Source of the DNA: Candidatus Pelagibacter sp.
GTDB taxonomy: Bacteria; Pseudomonadota; Alphaproteobacteria; Pelagibacterales; Pelagibacteraceae
Direction: 5' to 3'
Assembly: GCA_029941985.1 (NCBI GenBank)
Contig: JAPYTV010000059.1
Location: 1 to 5,349 of the forward strand
Length of the DNA: 5,349 nt
The position numbers were made by a program, and so were the translations under genes. The number at the start of each line of letters is the position of its first letter. The stretch's first letter is position 1. This document shows, piece after piece, positions 1 to 5,349 of this stretch. Under the pieces are notes generated by a model. The model saw nothing but the letters and a program-made list of their open reading frames with translations. It made no database searches and was not told the origin of the DNA.

Positions 1-83
1 ATTTTTTTTAAAAAAATACTATCTTTACATCTTCTTTTCATTTGAAAATGATGCAAATTACTACCATACGCAAAGTAAAGCAT
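1..83 (-). CDS. gamma-glutamylcyclotransferase-like protein, N-terminal fragment (runs off the window)
   Basis: Reading the minus strand from the ATG at 83-81 gives 27 open codons, beginning MLYFAYGSNLHHFQMKRRC, with no stop before the window edge. The YGSN motif at residues 6-9, followed by a Met and an Arg-Cys pair about 8-12 residues later, is the typical opening of the gamma-glutamylcyclotransferase / AIG2-like family, whose members have a short beta-barrel fold. In that family the YGSN loop binds the gamma-glutamyl group, and characterised enzymes release 5-oxoproline from gamma-glutamyl amino acids or amines. The start lies one base after the stop of the cinA-type gene, so the two are almost certainly co-transcribed. 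A weak AGAG about 8 bases upstream could serve as ribosome site. Only the N-terminus is visible, so the catalytic Glu expected further in cannot be checked and the substrate is unknown. Confidence 0.75.
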   Translation of the reverse strand, partial: MLYFAYGSNLHHFQMKRRCKDSIFLKK

Positions 84-84
84 A

Positions 85-837
85 TTAATCTCTATTAACT
101 ACTTCTATTTTTTTTTGATTAACAAAATTTAATATTTGAGAACTACATGTGTCAATTTTTGATTGATCCTCTGATCTAATCACAATTGAGACACCTAATT
201 TACCAGCTTGAAAAAAAGGATAGCTTCCAATTTCAACTTCTTTATTATTATTCTGAACCAGTGTTAATGAGCTAGCAATTTCACTTTCAACTGTTCTTAA
301 ACTGATAGTATGACTTAAGATTGGTTTACCACCAACTATCGCATTTTTTAAACCACCTAACATTGATTTTAATATTGATGGCACTCCTGGCAAACAGAAA
401 ACATTTTCAATACTAAACCCCGGTGCGCCACTAGTAGGATTTAAAATCAATTTAGCATCCTTAGGCATCCAAGCCATTGTTTGTCTGCCTTCATTAAATT
501 CTCCAGGCTTATAATATGCCTCTAAAATCTTAAATGCTTCTTTATGAATTTCATAATTTAAATCAAATGCCTTTGAAATTGATTCTGCTGTTATATCGTC
601 ATGAGTTGGACCTATACCACCAGTTGTAAAAACATAATCATTAGCTTTTCTTAACATATTGACAGTATCGATAATTGTTTTCTCAATATCAGGTATTACT
701 CGTACCTCTTGAACTTGAACGCCAATAGAATTTAACCATAAAGCAATGGTGCTAGTATTTGTATCTTGAGTTCTTCCTGATAAAATTTCATTTCCAATAA
801 TTAATATTGCGGCATTTACTTTTATGTTTTTAGTCAT
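85..837 (-). CDS. CinA N-terminal-type (COG1058) molybdopterin-binding-fold protein
   Basis: This 250-residue protein matches the N-terminal half of CinA, the competence/damage-inducible protein A family. Visible motifs are the opening IIGNEILSGRTQDTN (residues 13-27), TTGGIGPTHDD (71-81), SGAPGF (136-141) and FCLPGVPS (147-154), all typical of the MoaB/MogA-like fold in COG1058. Full-length CinA is about 400 residues with a C-terminal PncC nicotinamide-mononucleotide amidase; here the protein ends after the N-terminal domain and a small tail, so it is the stand-alone type. Work on this family has shown ADP-ribose pyrophosphatase activity for the domain, so nucleotide clean-up is a possible role, while a molybdenum-cofactor role is not supported by the neighbours. 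The ATG at 837-835 is the natural start because the conserved strand begins a few residues later. It is divergent from sfsA across 21 bases and is followed after one base by the cyclotransferase-like gene. No Shine-Dalgarno sequence precedes it. Confidence 0.88.
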   Translation of the reverse strand: MTKNIKVNAAILIIGNEILSGRTQDTNTSTIALWLNSIGVQVQEVRVIPDIEKTIIDTVNMLRKANDYVFTTGGIGPTHDDITAESISKAFDLNYEIHKEAFKILEAYYKPGEFNEGRQTMAWMPKDAKLILNPTSGAPGFSIENVFCLPGVPSILKSMLGGLKNAIVGGKPILSHTISLRTVESEIASSLTLVQNNNKEVEIGSYPFFQAGKLGVSIVIRSEDQSKIDTCSSQILNFVNQKKIEVVNRD

Positions 838-842
838 TTTTA

Positions 843-872
843 AATATATAATTTAAGTATGGAATTTAACAA
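843..872 (-). promoter_or_regulatory. candidate promoter for the leftward cinA-type gene
   Basis: On the minus strand, TATATT lies at 848-843 (five of six to the -10 consensus) and TTGTTA at 872-867 (four of six to the -35), with an 18-base spacer. Transcription would begin near base 836-837, at the start codon itself, giving a leaderless or nearly leaderless mRNA. In such AT-rich DNA hexamer matches arise easily by chance, so this rests mainly on position: it is in the only gap where a promoter for this strand would be expected. The -35 candidate lies inside the sfsA coding region. Confidence 0.3.
847..852 (+). promoter_or_regulatory. candidate -10 element (TATAAT) for sfsA and the rightward series
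   Basis: A perfect TATAAT occurs 6 bases before the sfsA start codon. A normal start point about 7 bases downstream falls on or beside the ATG at 859, which would give a leaderless transcript. This agrees with the absence of a Shine-Dalgarno sequence in the gap. I see no good -35 match at 16-18 bases upstream (this falls within the start of the cinA-type gene). Chance occurrence in AT-rich DNA is possible, but this is the only intergenic space ahead of the whole sfsA-map-pur series. Confidence 0.35.
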
Positions 873-1557
873 GACTTTAATAAAAGGCAAACTAATCAAA
901 AGATATAAAAGGTTTTTTACTGATATTAAACTTAGTAAAAAAGTAGTAATAGCTCATTGTCCAAACACTGGATCGATGAAAGGTCTTTTAGATGTAGGTA
1001 ATAAGGTATTCTTATCAAAAAATAATGATCCAAAAAGAAAATTAAAATACACTTTAGAAATTATTAAGGTTAAAAAAAACTTAGTTGGTGTTAATACTCA
1101 TTTTGCGAATAAAATTGCTTATCATGGATTATCTAATAATCTTATTGATGAATTAAAAGATAACGACAGTATAAAACCTGAGGTTTTTTTTAATAAAGAA
1201 ACTAGATTTGATTTTTTAATTAAAAAAAATAAAAAAAAGATATTTGTAGAAGTTAAAAATGTTACCCTGTTTAGAGATGAAAAAATTGCAGAATTTCCTG
1301 ATGCCATTACATCTAGGGGTTCTAAACATTTAAAAACTCTTATTGATGCCATAAAAAAAGGGTATAAAACCTATATATTATTCTTAATTCAGATAGAGAG
1401 AGTGAAGAATTTTAAAATAGCAAAAGATATTGATAGGGAATATTATAATAATTATTTGCTAGCAAAAAAAGCTGGTGTTAACTTTTTAGCCTATCGTTGC
1501 AAAATAAATTCAAAAGAAATTAAAATAGAAAAAAAAATAAAAATTATTGATGAATAA
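859..1557 (+). CDS. sfsA: SfsA family protein (sugar fermentation stimulation protein A)
   Basis: This 232-residue protein has the usual SfsA length (about 230-240) and its hallmark motifs: AHCPNTGSMKGL (32-43), TRFDFLI (115-121), FVEVKNVTL (129-137) and FPDAITSRGSKHL (146-158). The family has an N-terminal OB-like domain and a C-terminal PD-(D/E)XK nuclease-like domain; here Asp118 together with Glu131-Val-Lys133 fits the metal-binding pattern. E. coli SfsA was found as a factor that raises maltose metabolism genes and binds DNA, but its biochemical role is unsettled, so the name should not be read as a sugar function here. The protein is very lysine-rich (44 of 232 by my count), and the gene has several runs of 8-9 A or T, yet the frame stays intact. 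The ATG at 859 is chosen because residue 1 onward matches the family opening. Its last 8 bases overlap map. Confidence 0.93.
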   Translation: MEFNKTLIKGKLIKRYKRFFTDIKLSKKVVIAHCPNTGSMKGLLDVGNKVFLSKNNDPKRKLKYTLEIIKVKKNLVGVNTHFANKIAYHGLSNNLIDELKDNDSIKPEVFFNKETRFDFLIKKNKKKIFVEVKNVTLFRDEKIAEFPDAITSRGSKHLKTLIDAIKKGYKTYILFLIQIERVKNFKIAKDIDREYYNNYLLAKKAGVNFLAYRCKINSKEIKIEKKIKIIDE

Positions 1558-2320
1558 TTATTTGGAAAAATTTGAAAAGATGAGAGTTGCCGGAAACTTA
1601 GCGGCAAGAACGTTGGACATGCTCACTGAAAATATTAAACCAGGAATTACGACTGATTATGTAGATAAACTAGGATATGAATTCATAAGAGACCATGGTG
1701 GCTACTCTGCCCCACTCTATTATAGAGGATTTAAAAAATCATTATGTACTTCATTAAACCATGTTGTTTGTCATGGTATACCTTCAGATGGAGTTTTAAG
1801 TGAAGGTGACACAATCAATGTTGATGTAACTGCTGTAGTTGATGAACACTATGGTGATACCAGTAGAATGTTTTGTCTAGGGGAAACTTCAGTGAAGGTT
1901 AATAATTTAATTGATGCAACTTACGAATCTATGATGAAATCTATAAAAATATTAAAACCTGGTTTAAAGCTAGGAGACATTGGATATGAAATACAATCTT
2001 TTATAGAAAAAAAAGGATTTTCTGTTGTAAGAGATTTTTGTGGTCATGGAATAAGCACAACATTCCATGAACCACCAAATGTTTTACATTATGGAAGAAA
2101 AGATAGTGGTATGGAACTTAAACCAGGAATGACTTTTACAATTGAACCAATGATAAATGCAGGCAAATGGGATATAAAAATGTTAAATGATGGATGGACG
2201 GCTGTTACCAAAGACAAATCTTTATCTGCACAATTTGAACATACATTAGGAATTACTGAAAATGGTTATGAAATCTTTACAGAATCTGTTAAAGGTTATG
2301 CTAAGCCCCCTTACTTATAA
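1550..2320 (+). CDS. map: type I methionine aminopeptidase
   Basis: The cytosolic metalloenzyme removes the initiator methionine from new proteins after deformylation. The 256-residue length is that of a plain type I enzyme without an N-terminal extension. All expected metal ligands of the pita-bread fold are visible: Asp92 (in NVDVTA), Asp103 (in GDTSRMF), His166 (in CGHGIS), Glu199 (in TIEPMINAG) and Glu230 (in AQFEHT). The substrate-pocket histidines His75 (VVCHGIPSD) and His173 (TFHEPP) are also present, so the enzyme should be active. A TTG at 1547 in the same frame could extend it by one residue, but the ATG at 1550 is preferred. Translation starts inside the end of sfsA (8-base overlap) without a Shine-Dalgarno site, suggesting coupling to sfsA. 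purB begins 3 bases after the stop. An sfsA-map neighbourhood next to a CinA-type gene is, as I recall, common in alphaproteobacteria. Confidence 0.96.
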   Translation: MNNYLEKFEKMRVAGNLAARTLDMLTENIKPGITTDYVDKLGYEFIRDHGGYSAPLYYRGFKKSLCTSLNHVVCHGIPSDGVLSEGDTINVDVTAVVDEHYGDTSRMFCLGETSVKVNNLIDATYESMMKSIKILKPGLKLGDIGYEIQSFIEKKGFSVVRDFCGHGISTTFHEPPNVLHYGRKDSGMELKPGMTFTIEPMINAGKWDIKMLNDGWTAVTKDKSLSAQFEHTLGITENGYEIFTESVKGYAKPPYL

Positions 2321-2323
2321 TTA

Positions 2324-3616
2324 ATGATTGAAAGATATTCTAGAAAAGAACTTAGAGACATTTGGTCAGAAGAAAATAAATACAAAATTTGGCTAGATGT
2401 TGAAATTGCTGCTGCAGAAGCAATGGAAAAGCTTGGTCAGATTCCAAAAGGTGTCTCATCTGTAGTTAAAAAAAAAGCAAAGATTAACGTTAAAAGAATT
2501 CATCAAATAGAATCTAAAGTTAAACATGATGTAATAGCATTTTTAACCTCAGTTACTGAAAAAACAGGAATAAAAGCAAGATATCTTCATCAAGGTATGA
2601 CTTCCTCAGATGTATTAGATACTAGTTTAAATATACAATTAGTTCAGTCAGGAAAAATATTATTAAATGATATTGATAAAATTTTAAAAGTTTTAAAAAA
2701 ACAGGCAAAAAAATATAAATACACACCATGCATTGGCAGAAGTCATGGAATCCATGCTGAGCCTATAACTTTTGGATTAAAACTTGCTTCGTTTTATGAG
2801 GAATTTAAAAGAAATAAAAAACGACTAGTTTATGCAATTGAAGAAATATCAACTTGCGCTATATCGGGCGCTGTAGGAACTTTTGCAAACATTAACCCTA
2901 ATGTTGAAAAACATGTAGCAAAAAAACTGGGTTTAAAAGTTGAGCCAATTTCAACACAAGTAATACCACGAGATAGACATGCATTTTATTTTTCAATACT
3001 TGCTATTATTGCAGGATCTGTTGAGAGAGTTGCAATAGAAATTAGACACCTTCAGAGAACAGAAGTTTATGAACTTCAAGAATATTTTTCTAAAAATCAA
3101 AAAGGATCGTCTGCAATGCCACACAAAAAAAATCCTATATTAAGTGAAAATTTAACAGGTTTAGCAAGAATGGTTAGAAGCGCTGTAATACCTGCACTAG
3201 AAAATATTGCCCTTTGGCATGAAAGAGATATTTCGCATTCAAGTGTTGAGAGGAATATTGGACCTGATGCAAATATAACTCTAGATTTTGCTTTAGTTCG
3301 ACTAGAAAACATACTGGATAAAATGATTATTTATCCCAAAAAAATGATTGAAAATTTGAATCTTACAAAAGGTTTAATTTTTTCTCAAGAAGTTATGCTT
3401 GAATTAACAAAATCAGGACTAAGTAGAGAACAATCCTACAAAATTGTACAAAGCTATGCAAAAAGGTGTTTTTCTGAAAATTTAGATTTGTTTAATGTAA
3501 TATCAAAAGATAAATCTATTATGGATAAAATTTCTCAAAAAAAACTAAAAGCTATATTTAATTACTCGTCACATTTTAAAAATATAAATTTAATTTTTAG
3601 GAGAGTATTTAAATAA
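2324..3616 (+). CDS. purB: adenylosuccinate lyase
   Basis: The enzyme splits fumarate from SAICAR to give AICAR and from adenylosuccinate to give AMP, so it acts twice in purine synthesis. At 430 residues it is of the short Bacillus/Thermotoga-like class, not the about 456-residue E. coli form. Superfamily motifs are KHDV (67-70), MTSSDVLDT (92-100), GRSHGIHAEPITFG (138-151) and the lyase signature GSSAMPHKKNPI (261-272). The histidines at 68, 89 and 141 coincide with the active-site positions known in the B. subtilis enzyme, and the signature-loop serines (262-263) include the likely catalytic base. The start at 2324 gives the standard opening MIERYSRKELRDIWSEE and sits 3 bases after map, with no Shine-Dalgarno site. 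The stop overlaps the purC start by one base (TAATG). Confidence 0.97.
   Translation: MIERYSRKELRDIWSEENKYKIWLDVEIAAAEAMEKLGQIPKGVSSVVKKKAKINVKRIHQIESKVKHDVIAFLTSVTEKTGIKARYLHQGMTSSDVLDTSLNIQLVQSGKILLNDIDKILKVLKKQAKKYKYTPCIGRSHGIHAEPITFGLKLASFYEEFKRNKKRLVYAIEEISTCAISGAVGTFANINPNVEKHVAKKLGLKVEPISTQVIPRDRHAFYFSILAIIAGSVERVAIEIRHLQRTEVYELQEYFSKNQKGSSAMPHKKNPILSENLTGLARMVRSAVIPALENIALWHERDISHSSVERNIGPDANITLDFALVRLENILDKMIIYPKKMIENLNLTKGLIFSQEVMLELTKSGLSREQSYKIVQSYAKRCFSENLDLFNVISKDKSIMDKISQKKLKAIFNYSSHFKNINLIFRRVFK
3599..3605 (+). promoter_or_regulatory. Shine-Dalgarno site of purC
   Basis: AGGAGAG lies at the end of purB, with 10 bases between it and the purC ATG. It is the only strong Shine-Dalgarno match I see before any start codon in the window; the other starts are preceded by plain A/T sequence. 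It is translated as part of purB (the codons for the Arg-Arg near residue 426-427), so protein constraint may partly explain it. Confidence 0.6.
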
Positions 3617-4398
3617 TGAAAAAAGGGAAAAAATTATACGAAGGTAAAGCAAAGATTATTTATGCTACATCTGATAAAAATTTAGTTATTCAGTATTTTA
3701 AAGATGACGCTACAGCTTTTAACAATTTAAAAAAATCTATCATTGAAGGTAAAGGTGTTCTAAACAATAGAATCTCTGAACACATACTTACTAACTTGAG
3801 TCAAATTGGTATCAAAAATCATTTAGTTAAAAGATTAAATATGCGAGAACAAATAATTAAATTTGTAGAAATAATTCCAATTGAATTTATTATTAGAAAT
3901 ATTGCAACAGGCTCTATAACAAAAAGATTAGGTATTGAAGATGGAACGGTTTTAAAACATCCACTATTAGAATTCTGTTTAAAGGATGATAAATTAGGAG
4001 ATCCATTAATTGCTGAAGAACATATTTTGGCTTTTGATTGGGCCACTAAAAAAGAAATAGAAAAGGTAAAAAAGATGATCTTAAGGATTAATGATTTTAT
4101 GATAGGTATGTTTAGAGGAGTTGGCATAAAGCTTGTTGACTTTAAACTTGAATTTGGAAGACTTAAGACAAATGGAAAATCTGAAGTAATCCTAGCGGAT
4201 GAAATTAGCCCTGACACATGTAGATTATGGGATTCAATTACTGACCAAAAACTAGATAAAGATAGATTTAGAAAAAACTTAGGCGACCTAATACCTGCAT
4301 ACACAGAAGTTGCAAAAAGATTGGGAATTCTTCATGAACAATCAAATGTAAGCGCTGTTAATGTTACAAAATTAACAACAATTAAAAAAAGAAAATAA
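3616..4398 (+). CDS. purC: phosphoribosylaminoimidazole-succinocarboxamide (SAICAR) synthase
   Basis: The enzyme joins aspartate to CAIR with ATP to make SAICAR, the substrate of the PurB encoded just upstream. The 260-residue protein has the ATP-grasp-like family opening KLYEGKAKIIY (6-16), GKGVLNNRISE (46-56), the region around Arg94 to Ser100 (RNIATGS), LVDFKLEFGR (173-182) and LADEISPDTCRLWD (193-206), followed by DKDRFRKNLGD (214-224). The length and motif order are those of the single-domain bacterial enzyme, with a short basic tail (KKRK). The ATG at 3616 shares its first base with the purB stop, and a good Shine-Dalgarno site precedes it. purS begins one base after its stop. No frameshift or missing key motif is seen. 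Confidence 0.97.
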   Translation: MKKGKKLYEGKAKIIYATSDKNLVIQYFKDDATAFNNLKKSIIEGKGVLNNRISEHILTNLSQIGIKNHLVKRLNMREQIIKFVEIIPIEFIIRNIATGSITKRLGIEDGTVLKHPLLEFCLKDDKLGDPLIAEEHILAFDWATKKEIEKVKKMILRINDFMIGMFRGVGIKLVDFKLEFGRLKTNGKSEVILADEISPDTCRLWDSITDQKLDKDRFRKNLGDLIPAYTEVAKRLGILHEQSNVSAVNVTKLTTIKKRK

Positions 4399-4399
4399 T

Positions 4400-4642
4400 A
4401 TGAAAATTTCAGTAATTATAACTCTTAAAAAGAATGTTCTAGACCCTCAAGGTAAAGTTATTTATCAAACTTTGGATGGTATGGGATTTAATAATATTAA
4501 TGAAGTAAGACAAGGTAAATACTTTGAAATTGACATAAAAGAAAATGACAAGAAAAAAGCTGAAGAAAAAACTGAAAATATGTGTAAAAAACTTTTAGCT
4601 AATCTAGTAATCGAAGATTATAAAATTATTGAGTCACAATAA
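4400..4642 (+). CDS. purS: phosphoribosylformylglycinamidine synthase subunit PurS
   Basis: PurS is the small structural subunit that holds PurQ to PurL and is thought to help ammonia pass between them in the three-part FGAM synthetase. The 80-residue protein is of typical length and carries the family pattern LDPQGKVIYQTLDGMGF (14-30), VRQGKYFEI (36-44) and LLANLVIEDYKI (65-76). Its presence implies the split PurL/PurQ/PurS enzyme, as in Bacillus and alphaproteobacteria, and not the single long PurL of gammaproteobacteria. It starts one base after purC without a Shine-Dalgarno site, and purQ follows after 6 bases. Confidence 0.95.
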   Translation: MKISVIITLKKNVLDPQGKVIYQTLDGMGFNNINEVRQGKYFEIDIKENDKKKAEEKTENMCKKLLANLVIEDYKIIESQ

Positions 4643-4648
4643 TAAATA

Positions 4649-5332
4649 ATGAACTCATCTGTAATAATTTTTCCAGGATCTAATTGTGACAGAGATATGG
4701 ATGTTGCTTTAAAAAAATTTGGTTTTAAAAATAAAATGGTCTGGCACAATGATGCTGAGCTTCCTAAAAGTGATTTAGTAGTTTTACCTGGAGGCTTTTC
4801 TTATGGTGATTATCTTAGATGTGGGAGTATGGCTTCAAAATCAAAGATTATGCAATCAGTAATTAATTTTGCAAAATCAGGTGGTAAAGTTATGGGTGTC
4901 TGTAATGGATTTCAAATTTTAGTAGAAACTGGATTACTTCCTGGAGCCTTATTAAGAAACAAATATTTAGAATTTATTTGTAAAAATGTTTTTGTGAAAA
5001 TTAATGATAAAGATAATTCTTATTTCAAAAATATTAAAAAAGACACTCTAGAACTACATATTGCACATAATGAAGGAAATTATTTTTGCTCAAAAGAACA
5101 AATTAAAGAAATTAATGAAAACAATCAAATAGCTCTACATTATTCAGATATAAATGGGAAAATTGATGAAGACACTAATCCCAATGGATCAATTAAAAGT
5201 ATAGCTGGAGTATTTAATAAAGAAAAAAATGTATTGGGGATGATGCCTCACCCTGAACGAATGATTGATCCAGCGCTTTCAGGTAATGATGGTTCATTTT
5301 TTTTTGAAAACTTAATTCAAAATTTGAAATAA
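4649..5332 (+). CDS. purQ: phosphoribosylformylglycinamidine synthase, glutaminase subunit PurQ
   Basis: PurQ is the class I glutamine amidotransferase that frees ammonia from glutamine for PurL to convert FGAR to FGAM. The 227-residue protein shows the catalytic triad: Cys85 in the nucleophile elbow GVCNGFQ (83-89), and His201 and Glu203 in MPHPER (199-204). Other family blocks are IIFPGSNCDRD (6-16), LPGGFSYGDYLRCGSMA (46-62) and HNEGNYF (140-146). The start gives the expected short lead to the first strand. The stop overlaps by one base (TAATG) an ATG that probably begins purL, which would allow coupled production of the two subunits. The gene looks intact and functional. Confidence 0.97.
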   Translation: MNSSVIIFPGSNCDRDMDVALKKFGFKNKMVWHNDAELPKSDLVVLPGGFSYGDYLRCGSMASKSKIMQSVINFAKSGGKVMGVCNGFQILVETGLLPGALLRNKYLEFICKNVFVKINDKDNSYFKNIKKDTLELHIAHNEGNYFCSKEQIKEINENNQIALHYSDINGKIDEDTNPNGSIKSIAGVFNKEKNVLGMMPHPERMIDPALSGNDGSFFFENLIQNLK

Positions 5333-5349
5333 TGCTAGTTAATGAACAA
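5332..5349 (+). CDS. purL: probable purL start (FGAM synthetase large subunit), cut by the window edge
   Basis: An ATG at 5332-5334 overlaps the purQ stop (TAATG) and opens six codons, MLVNEQ, to the window edge. Six residues are too few to recognise a family. The call rests on context: purS and purQ immediately upstream require a PurL partner, purL usually follows purQ in this arrangement, and the junction copies the purB/purC overlap in this window. PurL would be the ATP-using synthetase subunit that takes ammonia from PurQ. Confidence 0.6.

Noticed and set aside
1..17. T8/A7 palindrome at the left edge as a terminator or hairpin
   Set aside because: It has no G/C stem and lies in the open frame of the cyclotransferase-like gene (Phe-Leu-Lys-Lys codons).
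1122..1352. 76-codon minus-strand reading frame inside sfsA
   Set aside because: It lies wholly within a gene whose protein motifs are well conserved; the predicted peptide has low-complexity Phe/Leu/Ser content from reading A-rich codons backwards.
1547..1549. TTG as the start codon of map
   Set aside because: It is immediately followed in frame by an ATG at 1550, which is the more likely initiator and changes the protein by only one residue.
2316..2321. TATAAT just before purB as a promoter -10 element
   Set aside because: The start point would fall after the purB ATG at 2324, so it could not give a full purB message; it is also the last codon and stop of map.
2281..2330. Purine riboswitch or PurR operator before purB
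   Set aside because: There are only 3 intergenic bases and the upstream sequence is conserved map coding; no aptamer-like stem set or operator palindrome is visible.
3097..3312. 71-codon minus-strand reading frame inside purB
   Set aside because: It is antisense to the purB signature-loop region and resembles no family; it is a shadow of the conserved gene.
3819..4304. 161-codon minus-strand reading frame inside purC
   Set aside because: Long by chance because AT-rich codons with few antisense stops were used; the Ser/Ile/Phe-rich peptide has no recognisable domain, and purC on the plus strand is unmistakable.
1..5349. A novel defence, mobile or accessory system
   Set aside because: Every complete gene is a recognisable housekeeping gene with intact motifs and uniform base composition; there are no repeats, integrase, transposase or composition shift.

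Overview
The window looks like a piece of a streamlined, very AT-rich alphaproteobacterial genome, most probably SAR11 (Pelagibacterales). The reasons are low GC (about 30% by eye), lysine- and asparagine-rich proteins, TAA as the stop of all seven complete genes, and extreme packing: by my count only 32 of 5349 bases lie outside genes. The SAR11 assignment is an inference from these features and from the gene set; no rRNA or other taxonomic marker is present. No stretch over 300 bases lacks a gene, and the longest intergenic gap is 21 bases.

Layout. On the minus strand, reading leftward from base 837, is a stand-alone CinA N-terminal (molybdopterin-binding-fold) protein. It is followed after one base by the first 27 codons of a gamma-glutamylcyclotransferase-like gene that runs off the left edge. 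A 21-base AT-only-like divergent gap (838-858) separates these from a plus-strand series: sfsA, map (methionine aminopeptidase, overlapping sfsA by 8 bases), then five purine biosynthesis genes purB, purC, purS, purQ and the first six codons of a probable purL. From sfsA to the right edge no gap exceeds 6 bases, and two junctions are TAATG stop/start overlaps.

Function. PurS, PurQ and PurL form the three-part FGAM synthetase (FGAR to FGAM with glutamine and ATP). PurC makes SAICAR. PurB removes fumarate from SAICAR and later from adenylosuccinate. Map trims the initiator methionine from new proteins. SfsA is a conserved protein of unsettled function with a nuclease-like fold. The CinA-type protein and the cyclotransferase-like protein may act in nucleotide clean-up and gamma-glutamyl metabolism, but neither role is proven.

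I found no mobile element, CRISPR array, RNA gene, riboswitch or convincing terminator. All genes appear intact housekeeping genes, with no evidence of an undescribed system. The points worth a second look concern compaction: a shared minimal divergent promoter that may give leaderless mRNAs, near absence of Shine-Dalgarno sites except before purC, and a purine cluster without an obvious promoter of its own.
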